A stretch of 64,000 nt of DNA from UBA1351 sp963677625 (GCA_963677625.2 CAXXSW010000012.1:372001-436000), one strand, 5' to 3'. Numbered from the stretch's first letter, positions 1 to 7,528 are shown. Made by a program: numbers and translations. The notes: generated from the sequence alone by a model not told the origin.

Positions 1-1128
1 AGCGTCGAGGAGACCTTAAACAATCTTCTCGATCAGGAAGCGAATGAACTTCTAAATGCTTCCAAATATGAGCGAACCAAGGAACGCCAAGGTTATCGTT
101 CAGGTCACTACAAACGGAATCTCACCACCACATCTGGAGATGTGACTCTGAAGGTGCCAAAGTTGAAGGGAATCCCATTCGAAACAGCCATTATTGAAAG
201 ATATCGCCGTCGTGAGTGTTCAGTCGAAGAAGCTCTCATTGAAATGTATCTTGCTGGTGTTTCAGTTCGCCGTGTCGAAGATATCACCGAAGCCCTTTGG
301 GGTACTAAGGTCTCTCCAGGTACGATTAGCAACCTCAACAAGAAGGCTTATGAGCATATCGAAGCATGGCGTAATCGTCCATTAAACGGTGGTGAGTATC
401 CTTACGTATATGTTGATGGTATCTACATGAAACGTTCCTGGGGTGGTGAGTACGAGAACGTTGCCATCCTCATTGCCATCGGTGTGAACAAAGATGGATA
501 CCGTGAAATATTAGGTGCAGCCGAAGGTATGAAGGAAGACAAAGAAAGCTGGAAATCTTTCTTATTATGGCTCAAGGAACGTGGCTTGTCTGGTGTTAAA
601 CTGATTACTGGTGACAAGAGCCTTGGAATGCTTGAATCCATACCAGAGGTCTTTCCTGAAGCTAAATATCAACGTTGTACAGTTCACTTCTATCGAAACG
701 TGTTCTCTGCAACACCAAGATCCAAGATGAAACTGGTCTCCAAGATGCTAAAGGCCATCCATGCAAGCGAGAGCAAAGCTGCTGCCCGTGAGAAAGCTAA
801 ACAGGTCGCTGAAGATCTCAAGGCCATGAAGCTGCAGAAGGCTGCCAAGAAAATTGAGGATGGCATTGAAGAGACCATAACATATATGAGTTTCCCATAT
901 GAGCACTGGAATCGAATCAGAACAAACAACAGTATAGAACGTCTGAATCGAGAAATCAGGCGACGAACCAAGGTTGTGGGAACTTTTCCAGATGGTAATT
1001 CGGCACTGATGCTAGTATGCGCTAGGCTACGACATGTAGCCGGAACGCAATGGAGCTCAAAACGATACCTCAACATGAAACACTTCAACACAATGGATCA
1101 AATGGACATCGAATCCATTGTCAACTAG
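1..1128 (+). CDS. IS256-family transposase, N-terminally truncated by the window
   Basis: The reading frame is open from base 1, so the true start is off-window; about 375 codons are visible. It is a Mutator/IS256-type DDE transposase: first D in YVYVDGIYM, second D in ITGDKSLGM, and the catalytic E in NNSIERLNREIRRR, followed by the family's usual TKVVGTFPDG tail. It would catalyse excision and insertion of the element it lies in. Codon use (many GCC, ATC, CTC) looks more GC-rich than the AT-rich neighbours, which fits recent arrival. The visible frame has no internal stop, so the copy may be active. Confidence 0.93.
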   Translation, partial: SVEETLNNLLDQEANELLNASKYERTKERQGYRSGHYKRNLTTTSGDVTLKVPKLKGIPFETAIIERYRRRECSVEEALIEMYLAGVSVRRVEDITEALWGTKVSPGTISNLNKKAYEHIEAWRNRPLNGGEYPYVYVDGIYMKRSWGGEYENVAILIAIGVNKDGYREILGAAEGMKEDKESWKSFLLWLKERGLSGVKLITGDKSLGMLESIPEVFPEAKYQRCTVHFYRNVFSATPRSKMKLVSKMLKAIHASESKAAAREKAKQVAEDLKAMKLQKAAKKIEDGIEETITYMSFPYEHWNRIRTNNSIERLNREIRRRTKVVGTFPDGNSALMLVCARLRHVAGTQWSSKRYLNMKHFNTMDQMDIESIVN

Positions 1129-1183
1129 TGGGCGTCAACCAGACGGCTAATTTTAAATTTGCGAAAAAATCTTGACGGTACCC
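1..1183 (+). mobile_element. IS256-family insertion sequence, right part
   Basis: The element enters from the left edge and carries the transposase gene. The right end lies downstream of the transposase stop, close to 1178-1184, where the reverse strand switches to recognisable alanyl-tRNA synthetase code. The left end and left inverted repeat are outside the window, so I could not match the terminal repeats or a target duplication. The exact right boundary is inferred from where AlaS homology stops. Confidence 0.8.
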
Positions 1184-1519
1184 AAGCGTCTCAGTTAAAA
1201 AAGAAAAACTCATATATATTGCTTCCTCTTTGAAGTAATCTCCTAATGACCAATTCCCTAGCATTTCAAAAACTGTTAAATGATAATCATCTCCTACTTC
1301 TTCAATATCTCCTGTTCGTACACATCTTTGAATATTCACTAATCGATTCCCTATGGGATGCTTTTTGCCTAGTAAATAAGGAATCAACGGTTGCATTCCA
1401 GCTGCTGTAAATAAGACGCTTACATCATTTTTAGGTATTAGTGAAGCTGCGGCAGTAGTCTTATGTCTCCTTTCTGTGTAATATGATAGATAAAGTCTTC
1501 TTAGCTCATTTGCTGTCAT
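1184..1519 (-). pseudogene. alaS: alaS N-terminal fragment interrupted by IS256 element
   Basis: About 112 residues of the class II alanyl-tRNA synthetase catalytic domain: MTANELRRLYLSYY, then TAAGMQPLIPYLLG, RCVRTGDIEEVGD, and FEMLGNWSLGDYFKEEA. The GMQP/EVGD wording resembles the short AlaS type rather than the long standard form (from memory of the family). A good SD (GAAAGGAAG) precedes ATG 1519. Homology ends near LTETLG and the last residues of the frame come from the IS end, so translation would give a truncated, non-functional protein. The rest of alaS, if still present, would be left of the window beyond the IS. A second functional alaS is expected elsewhere. Confidence 0.85.
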
Positions 1520-1551
1520 CGTTTTCTTCCTTTCATATAATTTTTTGTATT

Positions 1552-1582
1552 AAAAAAACCCTAAGCTGTTAATAGCTTAGGG
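1552..1582 (-). terminator. T-box controlled terminator of the alaS leader
   Basis: Nine-bp stem CCCTAAGCT / AGCTTAGGG with a six-base loop, followed on the minus strand by seven Ts. It lies directly after the T-box sequence and before the alaS SD, the standard position for the terminator that competes with the antiterminator. Confidence 0.9.
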
Positions 1583-1800
1583 CGAATAAACATCCGTGGT
1601 ACCACCTAATTTCAGAGAATCTCTGCACTCATCATGTACAGGTAAAACCGATACACTATCCTATAATAACGGTGGATTTCCGTTGAAGCCTACTATTATT
1701 TCGGTTCACAGCTCCAAGACTGCTTCAATATAAACACTGTGAAGATTTCCACCAACCATCTTCTCTCTGAACAGCATAATATATTTACTATTTCTCTTCT
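1583..1800 (-). promoter_or_regulatory. T-box riboswitch leader upstream of alaS
   Basis: The minus strand carries a complete T-box leader. Stem I begins with AGAGAGAAGATGG and GGTTGGTGGAAA, the specifier side ends in AGTAGGC, and stem II/III sequences follow. The T-box itself, AGGTGGTACCACGG, is at 1594-1607, then the terminator. T-box RNAs bind uncharged tRNA and allow read-through. The triplet just 5' of AGTAGG is AAT (1695-1697), not an alanine GCN codon; see findings. Because alaS is interrupted, this leader now drives only a stub. Confidence 0.92.
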
Positions 1801-1822
1801 TAGCCTTTAAAATATTGATGTA

Positions 1823-1851
1823 ATATTAACACTAATTATTCATTTTGTCAA
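1823..1851 (-). promoter_or_regulatory. Promoter of T-box/alaS leader
   Basis: TTGACA at 1846-1851 and TATAAT-like TAATAT at 1823-1828, spaced exactly 17 nt, reading on the minus strand into the T-box leader. Near-consensus sigma-A promoter. Confidence 0.8.
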
Positions 1852-1861
1852 AAGTTTTAGA

Positions 1862-2077
1862 CTAGAGACCTGCCTTATCTGATAAATTATGTAACAAGGC
1901 AAATTTACCGTTCTTCAATGTTTTTATAACTGCTGGACACCAACCACTGCTTAATTCAACCTCAATGATGCCGTTTTTAACACGATATACATAATTATTA
2001 TCTCCACGATAGACATGACCTTCACTTAAGTCTTCAAAAGTATATGGATAATTTTTTCTACAATTAACGCAACCCAT
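1862..2077 (-). CDS. Small Cys-containing protein of unknown function
   Basis: A 71-residue protein. I do not recognise the family. It starts MGCVNCRKNYP, giving a CxxC pair at the N-terminus, and has a third Cys in SSGWCPAVI. There is no signal peptide or membrane segment. ATG 2077 has a strong SD (GAAAGGAG) at correct spacing, which is the main reason to accept it as real. It stands alone: the alaS promoter lies just downstream and the yneA-like gene's terminator upstream. A metal-binding or redox role is conceivable from the CxxC but is only a guess. Confidence 0.6.
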   Translation of the reverse strand: MGCVNCRKNYPYTFEDLSEGHVYRGDNNYVYRVKNGIIEVELSSGWCPAVIKTLKNGKFALLHNLSDKAGL

Positions 2078-2220
2078 ATAAATCTCCTTTCTATAAGATT
2101 TGAAATCTAGCCTTTCTTTTACTATATCACAAAGTGATTTGCTGTCAAATTTATTTATGAGATCATCTTTGTAGGTAAAGCAATTATAAGCTTATGATAT
2201 CAAGTCATTTTTTGCATTAA

Positions 2221-2251
2221 AATACGGTTAACCAGGGCAGTTAACCGTATT
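2221..2251 (-). terminator. Hairpin terminator downstream of yneA-like gene
   Basis: Perfect 12-bp inverted repeat AATACGGTTAAC / GTTAACCGTATT around a 7-nt loop, followed on the minus strand by TTTTAATGCAAAAAA. It lies about 75 nt after the yneA-like stop. The T-tract is short, so terminator function is probable rather than certain. Nothing else is visible in 2078-2325. Confidence 0.6.
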
Positions 2252-2325
2252 AATAGGGAAAATATCAACTTGTGAGAGATTGATATTTCTAGCAAAGTAT
2301 ATACCTCATATACAAATAATGAGGG

Positions 2326-2673
2326 TTAATTATTATTAACCAATTGATCATCAACTTTATCAATAAACAACGGCAGATTTAGTCGTTGTCCTGGAAGAAT
2401 CTTGTCTGATGACATACCGTTTATAAGAATTACTGTATCAATGTATTCGTCTATGTCATAGTAATCGTAATTAATAAACTCTTTAGCAAGATCCCATAAA
2501 GTATCATTTTCTTTAACTTGAACTGAAATATATTTCACTTCATAATCTTTGGAACCAATGACTGAATTTGATGATAATTGAAAAAAGAACAGGATCGCTA
2601 CAAGCATCGCTATAGTAGCCAATAATACTGTTATCTGGAATTGTTGTCTTCTACGTCTTCTTCTTGTACTCAT
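2326..2673 (-). CDS. yneA: YneA-like LysM cell-division suppressor
   Basis: A 115-residue protein: basic N-terminus (MSTRRRRRRQQ), one membrane helix at about 14-34, then an extracytoplasmic LysM domain (VKENDTLWDLAKEF ... ILINGMSSDKILPGQRLNLP). The LysM plus membrane-anchor layout and the position divergent from lexA match YneA, the SOS-induced protein that delays septation in Bacillus. The frame is open further upstream, but ATG 2673 follows a GGGGTGATT SD and leaves the promoter and LexA boxes outside the gene. LexA boxes in its promoter support SOS control. The identity rests on layout and context; LysM proteins are common. Confidence 0.82.
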   Translation of the reverse strand: MSTRRRRRRQQFQITVLLATIAMLVAILFFFQLSSNSVIGSKDYEVKYISVQVKENDTLWDLAKEFINYDYYDIDEYIDTVILINGMSSDKILPGQRLNLPLFIDKVDDQLVNNN

Positions 2674-2683
2674 ATAATCACCC

Positions 2684-2765
2684 CGAACGTTTGTTTGTAT
2701 ATTCATTATATACGAACAGTTGTTTGGTGTCAATAGCTTTTTGCAAAAAAACGAACAAATGTTTG
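2684..2765. promoter_or_regulatory. Three LexA (SOS) boxes in the yneA-lexA divergent region
   Basis: Three matches to the Gram-positive SOS box CGAAC-N4-GTTYG: CGAACGTTTGTTTG at 2684-2697, CGAACAGTTGTTTG at 2713-2726 and CGAACAAATGTTTG at 2752-2765. The middle one lies inside the -35/-10 spacer of the yneA promoter, and the last overlaps the lexA -35. This indicates coordinated LexA repression of both genes. Confidence 0.93.
2705..2733 (-). promoter_or_regulatory. yneA promoter
   Basis: TTGACA at 2728-2733, 17-nt spacer, TATAAT at 2705-2710 on the minus strand: a full-consensus promoter whose spacer contains LexA box 2 and whose initially transcribed region holds LexA box 1. Such a strong promoter under double repression is typical for a protein that must be off without DNA damage. 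Confidence 0.88.
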
Positions 2766-2791
2766 ATTCTCTAAAAGCCTTGTGATATACT
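2763..2791 (+). promoter_or_regulatory. lexA promoter
   Basis: TTGATT at 2763-2768, 17-nt spacer, TATACT at 2786-2791. The -35 shares bases with LexA box 3, consistent with autorepression of lexA. The SD AAGGGGTGA precedes ATG 2828. Confidence 0.8.
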
Positions 2792-2827
2792 AGATATAGA
2801 ACATATATTCTACTAAGGGGTGAAAAA

Positions 2828-3445
2828 ATGGCTGATGCATTAAGTGAAAAACAACAACGTATACTCGACTTTATAAGAAATGAACAACTCAATAAGGGCT
2901 ATCCGCCATCTGTGAGAGAAATTTGCGAAGCTGTAGGTCTCAAGTCTACTTCCACTGTTCATGGACATCTTGAACGTTTGGAGAAAAAAGGTTTTATTAG
3001 ACGTGATCCTACTAAACCAAGGGCAATTGAAATTATTGAAGAAGGATTTACTCCAGTTCGTCATGAGATGTTAAATATACCGATTGTCGGTAAAGTTGCG
3101 GCTGGTGAACCCTTACTTGCAGCACAGAATATTGAAGATTACTTCCCTATTCCTATGGACTATGTTAAGACTAGTAATAATGCTATTTTTATGGTACAGG
3201 TTCAGGGTGAGAGTATGATCAATGCTGGAATATTTAATGGTGATTTTCTCATTGTTGAACAACAATCTACTGCAAGTGATAAGGATATAGTCGTTGCTTT
3301 GCTTGATGATTCTGTAACAGTCAAGACTTTTTATAAAGAAGCGAACATTGTTCGCTTGCAGCCTGAAAATGATACAATGGCTCCTATATATACTTCGGAT
3401 GTTTCTATTTTAGGAAAAGTAATTGGTTTATATCGCAATTATTAA
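2828..3445 (+). CDS. lexA: SOS response repressor and autoprotease LexA
   Basis: 205 residues, normal length. The N-terminal winged helix (about 1-70) contains GYPPSVREICEAVGLKSTSTV. The C-terminal S24 domain has the self-cleavage site A92-G93 in VAAGEPLLA, nucleophile S129 in QGESMINAG and general base K166 in DSVTVKTFY. It represses the SOS regulon and is cleaved when RecA filaments form on damaged DNA. ATG 2828 has the strong SD AAGGGGTGA. It is divergent from the yneA-like gene and controlled by the boxes between them. Confidence 0.98.
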   Translation: MADALSEKQQRILDFIRNEQLNKGYPPSVREICEAVGLKSTSTVHGHLERLEKKGFIRRDPTKPRAIEIIEEGFTPVRHEMLNIPIVGKVAAGEPLLAAQNIEDYFPIPMDYVKTSNNAIFMVQVQGESMINAGIFNGDFLIVEQQSTASDKDIVVALLDDSVTVKTFYKEANIVRLQPENDTMAPIYTSDVSILGKVIGLYRNY

Positions 3446-3452
3446 GATGTTT

Positions 3453-3501
3453 AAGAACACAGGAAAAGGCGAACAATATGTTCGCCTTTTCCTGTGTTCT
3501 T
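3453..3501. terminator. Bidirectional terminator between lexA and kbl
   Basis: A perfect 23-bp inverted repeat (arms 3453-3475 and 3479-3501) with a 3-nt loop, between the convergent lexA and kbl stops. The inner part reads GGCGAACA / TGTTCGCC and the arms include AGGAAAAGG / CCTTTTCCT, so short U-runs exist on both strands. Very likely terminates both transcripts. Confidence 0.8.
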
Positions 3502-3525
3502 ATTTATGCGCATGTTATTTCTTGT

Positions 3526-4713
3526 CTAAGATAGTTCGTTTCTGACGTCAATGAATGCTTGTACGACTTTATCAATATCGTCTTTTGTATGTTGTGCTGA
3601 AAGCTGAGTTCGAATTCTAGCTTGGCCTTTAGGAACGACAGGATATGAAAAACCGATAACATAAATTCCCTTATCAAGGAGTTTATCTGCCATTTTTGTA
3701 GCAAGAACAGCATCATAGAGCATTACAGGTACAATCGGGTGAACTCCATCAGGTACATTAAAACCAGCATGTTTCATTTTTTCCCTAAAATACAAGGTGT
3801 TTTCTTCAAGTATATCCCTATATTTGGTCGTACTTGCTAAAGTCTTTAATATATATAATGACGTATAGGCAATAGCTGGTGCAAGCGTATTGCTAAATAG
3901 ATATGGGCGTGAACGCTGTCTAAGTAAATCAATAATTTCTTTTTTGCCCGTTGTAAAACCACCTGAAGCTCCACCTAAGGCTTTTCCTAACGTACTAGTA
4001 ACTATGTCCACTCGGTCCATTACACCATTGTATTCGCCACTTCCGCGCCCTGTAGGTCCAATAAAACCTGTTGCATGGGAATCATCAACCATAACCATGG
4101 CCCCATACTTATCGGCTAAATCACATATACCCTTTAAATTTGCAATGATACCATCCATGGAAAAAACACCATCAGTTGCAATCATCTTAATGTTTGAACC
4201 ATTAGCCTCTGCCTCTTTTAACTTTTCTTCTAAACTTTCCATATTATTATTATCGTAGCGATAGCGTCTTGCCTTACAGAGTCTAACACCATCTATAATG
4301 CTAGCATGATTCAAGCTATCGCTGATAATGGCATCTTCTGGGCCCAATAGGGTCTCAAATAAGCCACCGTTGGCATCATAACAAGATGAATAAAGAATGG
4401 TATCTTCGGTTTTTAAAAAATTAGATATTTCTTTTTCTAGTTCTTTATGGACTTCAAGAGTGCCGACAATAAATCGAACACTAGACATTCCATATCCCCA
4501 TTTATTATAACTTTCTTGCGCAACTGCAACAACTTCAGGTTTTGATGCAAGCCCTAAGTAATTGTTAGCACAAAAATTGAGCAGGTGTGAATTAGCTGTT
4601 GTATCAATGATACTAGCCTGAGGTGTCTTAACAATTCGTTCCTCTTTCCATAGACCTTGTTCTTTAATGTCCCTAAGTATATTTTGGTAGTGTTCTTGGT
4701 AATCCTTATACAT
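3526..4713 (-). CDS. kbl: Glycine C-acetyltransferase (2-amino-3-ketobutyrate CoA ligase)
   Basis: 395 residues, the usual length of this PLP-dependent alpha-oxoamine synthase. Visible family motifs are FCANNYLGLA near residue 48, MVDDSHATGFIGPTGRG with the PLP-ring Asp, and STLGKALGGASGG with the Schiff-base Lys. It cleaves 2-amino-3-ketobutyrate with CoA to glycine and acetyl-CoA. It follows tdh by 12 nt, so the two form the threonine dehydrogenase route of threonine catabolism. Related enzymes (BioF, serine palmitoyltransferase) share the fold; the tdh neighbour settles the call. Confidence 0.95.
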   Translation of the reverse strand: MYKDYQEHYQNILRDIKEQGLWKEERIVKTPQASIIDTTANSHLLNFCANNYLGLASKPEVVAVAQESYNKWGYGMSSVRFIVGTLEVHKELEKEISNFLKTEDTILYSSCYDANGGLFETLLGPEDAIISDSLNHASIIDGVRLCKARRYRYDNNNMESLEEKLKEAEANGSNIKMIATDGVFSMDGIIANLKGICDLADKYGAMVMVDDSHATGFIGPTGRGSGEYNGVMDRVDIVTSTLGKALGGASGGFTTGKKEIIDLLRQRSRPYLFSNTLAPAIAYTSLYILKTLASTTKYRDILEENTLYFREKMKHAGFNVPDGVHPIVPVMLYDAVLATKMADKLLDKGIYVIGFSYPVVPKGQARIRTQLSAQHTKDDIDKVVQAFIDVRNELS

Positions 4714-4725
4714 ATTAGTCTCTCC

Positions 4726-5751
4726 TTAATCCCAAGAAAGTACAACTTTCCCGCTATTTCCACTTGCCATAACTTCAAAACCTTTTTCGAAATCACTATA
4801 ATGAAATCTATGGGTTATGATTGGTGATATATTTAAACCGGATTGAATCATGCTGGTCATTTTATACCAAGTTTCATACATTTCACGACCATAGATTCCT
4901 TTAATCGTTATACCATTAAAAATGACTTTATTCCAATCTATCTTAGAATTTTTGTCTTGAATTCCTAAAAGAGCAATTTTACCACCATGTTCCATATTAG
5001 TAAGCATATCGTTGAAGGCATGTTCATTGCCACTCATCTCTAGACCAACATCAAATCCTTCTTTCATACCTAAGGATTCCATAGCAGCTTCTATCGTATC
5101 ATTTCTAACATCTACGGTTACTGAAGCACCCATTTTTTTGGCAAGTTCAAGTCTGTAGGGATTCAAATCTGATACAACAATATGTCTGGCTCCTACATGC
5201 CTTGCTATAGCTGTTGCCATTATTCCAATAGGTCCGGCACCGGTTATTAAGACATCTTCACCGACAAGATCAAAACTAAGGGCAGTATGAGCTGCATTAC
5301 CTAAAGGATCAAAAGAACTAAGTATATCTTGGTCTATATTAGGGTCAGCCAACCAGACATTGGATGATGGGATAACCAAGTATTCAGCAAAGGCACCAGA
5401 TCGGCTAACACCTACACCTTCTGTGTTAATACATAAATGCCTGCGCCCGGCTAGACAGTTTCTACAATGACCACAGACAATGTGTCCTTCACCGGATACT
5501 AGGTCTCCTATTTTGTAACCTTTAACATTGCTGCCTACATCTGAAATAGTCCCTACAAATTCATGTCCAATTGTCATAGGAACAGGAATTGTTTCTTGTG
5601 ACCACCTGTCCCAATTGTAAATATGTAAATCAGTACCGCAAATAGATGTTTTCTTAATTTTAATTTTAACATCATTAATACCACATTCTGGTTCTGGAAC
5701 ATCTTCTAACCAAAGTCCTTTTCTAGGAAATTTCTTCACTAAAGCTTTCAT
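4726..5751 (-). CDS. tdh: L-threonine 3-dehydrogenase
   Basis: 341 residues, zinc-dependent medium-chain dehydrogenase. Visible: catalytic-Zn region SICGTDLHIYNWD and GHEFVG; structural-Zn cysteines in CGHCRNCLAGRRHLC; Rossmann motif GAGPIGIMA. It oxidises L-threonine with NAD+ to 2-amino-3-ketobutyrate, the substrate of the downstream kbl product. ATG 5751 has the SD AAAGGAG. A consensus promoter with palindromes lies upstream, so tdh-kbl is an independent two-gene operon. Confidence 0.96.
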   Translation of the reverse strand: MKALVKKFPRKGLWLEDVPEPECGINDVKIKIKKTSICGTDLHIYNWDRWSQETIPVPMTIGHEFVGTISDVGSNVKGYKIGDLVSGEGHIVCGHCRNCLAGRRHLCINTEGVGVSRSGAFAEYLVIPSSNVWLADPNIDQDILSSFDPLGNAAHTALSFDLVGEDVLITGAGPIGIMATAIARHVGARHIVVSDLNPYRLELAKKMGASVTVDVRNDTIEAAMESLGMKEGFDVGLEMSGNEHAFNDMLTNMEHGGKIALLGIQDKNSKIDWNKVIFNGITIKGIYGREMYETWYKMTSMIQSGLNISPIITHRFHYSDFEKGFEVMASGNSGKVVLSWD

Positions 5752-5804
5752 TTGACCATAACTCCTTTATTAAAATATAGTCATACAAAAAATATTATAC
5801 CCTA

Positions 5805-5833
5805 ATTAAACACGAGATATGTCCGTATGTCAA
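5805..5833 (-). promoter_or_regulatory. tdh-kbl promoter with flanking palindromes
   Basis: TTGACA at 5828-5833, 17-nt spacer, TTTAAT at 5805-5810 on the minus strand. The -35 sits inside an ATGTCC/GGACAT inverted repeat (5819-5824, 5840-5845), and a second repeat ACATGTGT/ACACATGT (5842-5849, 5863-5870) lies just upstream. These look like operator half-sites; the regulator is unknown. Confidence 0.65.
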
Positions 5834-5880
5834 GGAAAAGGACATGTGTGTTCTTGTGGAAAACACATGTTAGATAAAAT

Positions 5881-5909
5881 AAAAAATGCCCCAACAATCT
5901 AAGGACATT
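5881..5909 (-). terminator. Terminator of the rsfS operon
   Basis: On the minus strand AATGTCC pairs with GGGGCATT (one G-U pair) and is followed by TTTTTTATTTTAT, about 30 nt after the rsfS stop. It separates the housekeeping operon from tdh-kbl. Confidence 0.75.
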
Positions 5910-5939
5910 CTTCTTAAAAATATATTATAATGAATCTGC

Positions 5940-6287
5940 TTAATCTTCTTTTGTTTCAAAAATAACTGGTTTGCCATCAACCCAAAGTCTTTCTAGATCA
6001 TAGAAAAGACGTTCTTCTTTACCAAATACATGAATAATGGTTTGACCATAATCCATAAGCATCCACCCACCGTTTTTGACTCCTTCAATATTTTTAGGTT
6101 CAAAACCAGCTTTACTAAGTTTTTCATCTAGATTATCAACGATGGCGCCGATTTGCGGTGTGTTGTTACCATGTACAATAATAAAATAGTCAGCTAAAAC
6201 ACTGATTTCACTTATATCAATAACCTTAATGTCATTTCCATGTTTCTCCTCAATAGCCTTAATAGCAATTTCTAAAAATTCGTTCAT
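5940..6287 (-). CDS. rsfS: Ribosomal silencing factor RsfS
   Basis: 115 residues. The DUF143/RsfS fold is recognisable from IDISEISVLADYFIIVHGNN, GGWMLMDYGQTIIHVF and RLFYDLERLW. RsfS binds L14 on the large subunit and blocks subunit joining in starvation. The frame stays open upstream into yqeK, but GGAGG lies 5 nt before ATG 6287 (and only 2 nt before the adjacent ATG 6290), so I use 6287. It is the last gene of the nadD-yqeK-rsfS group, a common Firmicutes order. Confidence 0.94.
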   Translation of the reverse strand: MNEFLEIAIKAIEEKHGNDIKVIDISEISVLADYFIIVHGNNTPQIGAIVDNLDEKLSKAGFEPKNIEGVKNGGWMLMDYGQTIIHVFGKEERLFYDLERLWVDGKPVIFETKED

Positions 6288-6312
6288 CATTTCCTCCAAG
6301 TATTCTTTAAAT

Positions 6313-6921
6313 TTATATGTTTGACTCCGGATGTTCTTTGGCGTACAGTCTATAATAATATTCATAAGCCATTTCAGTTCCAGGATCAATAATTCTTCCT
6401 TTGTCAACAACATGATTTATCGTCATCATTAAGATTTTGATCATAGTCAGATTTATATCTATATAGGCAAGCTCTCTAGCTTTTTCCAAGCCCGGAAAAG
6501 CTTTCCTGCCAGGTTCAATAAAGTCGGCAATATAGATGATTTTTTCAGTTAAAGACATGCCGGGCCTACCGGTTGTATGGAATTTTATTCCATTTAGAAT
6601 ATCTATATCATCAATATTGAACTTTTTTGCAGCTATTACACTTCCTAATTTTGCATGGACTAAATCAATATTAGCTTTTTCTGATTGGTTGAGTTGGATA
6701 TTATATTTATAGACTAATCTCAGCTTTTTATCATCATCATAATTTTTTGCATTATCATGTAACAGAGCTGCAATACTTGCTTTTTGACAATCACCCCTAT
6801 AATGGTTGGCTAATTTGATTGCCTCTGATTCAACCCGTAGGGTGTGTTGAAATCTTTTGTCAGATAGCTTTTTCTTTATGCGCTTTAGTATTGCAAGTCT
6901 CAGCTGTTCATAGTCCTTCAT
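6313..6921 (-). CDS. yqeK: YqeK family HD hydrolase (Ap4A symmetrical hydrolase)
   Basis: 202 residues. HD-domain metal ligands are visible: H26 in RFQHTLRV, H55-D56 in AALLHDNAKN, and downstream KFHTTGRPGMSLTEKIIYIADFIEPGR. YqeK enzymes split diadenosine tetraphosphate to 2 ADP. The start overlaps the nadD stop by 14 nt, indicating coupled translation. NadD-YqeK pairing is conserved in Firmicutes and sometimes fused. Confidence 0.93.
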   Translation of the reverse strand: MKDYEQLRLAILKRIKKKLSDKRFQHTLRVESEAIKLANHYRGDCQKASIAALLHDNAKNYDDDKKLRLVYKYNIQLNQSEKANIDLVHAKLGSVIAAKKFNIDDIDILNGIKFHTTGRPGMSLTEKIIYIADFIEPGRKAFPGLEKARELAYIDINLTMIKILMMTINHVVDKGRIIDPGTEMAYEYYYRLYAKEHPESNI

Positions 6922-7528
6922 TGAGATTCTCCTTATAAAGATTGTGCTTTTTTATGTAGTCGTTCACTTCTAAAGGACAGTAGCCATATATAGACTTACC
7001 TTCCTTAATCCGTTCCCTAATATCGGATGAGGATATCTGAATATCCGGCATAGTTACTTCTAATATCTCTGTATCATAGGTTTCTTTGATATTTTTGATT
7101 GATTCTAAAGCATGGCCAGGATCATACCCACCACGATTCAAAACAACTAGGCCAAACTCCCTCAGTAATTTATCTGCATGCTTCCATGATTGGATACTAC
7201 TTAGATTATCATAACCAATGGACCAGTAAAATTTCGTATCTGGTTCGATCCTCTGAAGTGCCGTAAGTGACTTGTAGGTATATGAGGGATTATCATTAGA
7301 TGCTTCAATCCGACTTATCTTTGCAAAAACCAATTGTTTCAATACTAATTCAACCATGTTAAAACGATGGTGCATCGTCTCAGTAGATTCCATTTTAAAG
7401 GGCGAATATCCCGCTGGTATTAAGAGTATTTTATGAAAAAGATTTGAATCCTTTAAAGCTTGCAAGGCAATAATATGTCCGTTATGTATGGGATTAAATG
7501 TACCTCCATAGATGGCTACTCTTTTCAT
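6908..7528 (-). CDS. nadD: Nicotinate-nucleotide adenylyltransferase NadD
   Basis: 206 residues from ATG 7528, chosen because GGAGGGGAT precedes it and MKRVAIYGGTFNPIHNGHI is the canonical N-terminus; the open frame further upstream is spurious. It has the nucleotidyltransferase GxFxPxHxGH motif and the C-terminal ISSSDIRERI signature. It makes deamido-NAD from nicotinate mononucleotide and ATP. It overlaps yqeK and lies 16 nt after the HHH-repeat gene. Confidence 0.96.
   Translation of the reverse strand: MKRVAIYGGTFNPIHNGHIIALQALKDSNLFHKILLIPAGYSPFKMESTETMHHRFNMVELVLKQLVFAKISRIEASNDNPSYTYKSLTALQRIEPDTKFYWSIGYDNLSSIQSWKHADKLLREFGLVVLNRGGYDPGHALESIKNIKETYDTEILEVTMPDIQISSSDIRERIKEGKSIYGYCPLEVNDYIKKHNLYKENLNEGL

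Noticed and set aside
690..1091. Antisense frame inside the transposase
   Set aside because: No SD or homology; low-complexity translation of the opposite strand of a conserved DDE domain.
3471..3485. Possible fourth LexA box (CGAAC AATAT GTTCG)
   Set aside because: Spacing is N5 instead of N4 and the sequence is the centre of a perfect terminator hairpin, which explains it.
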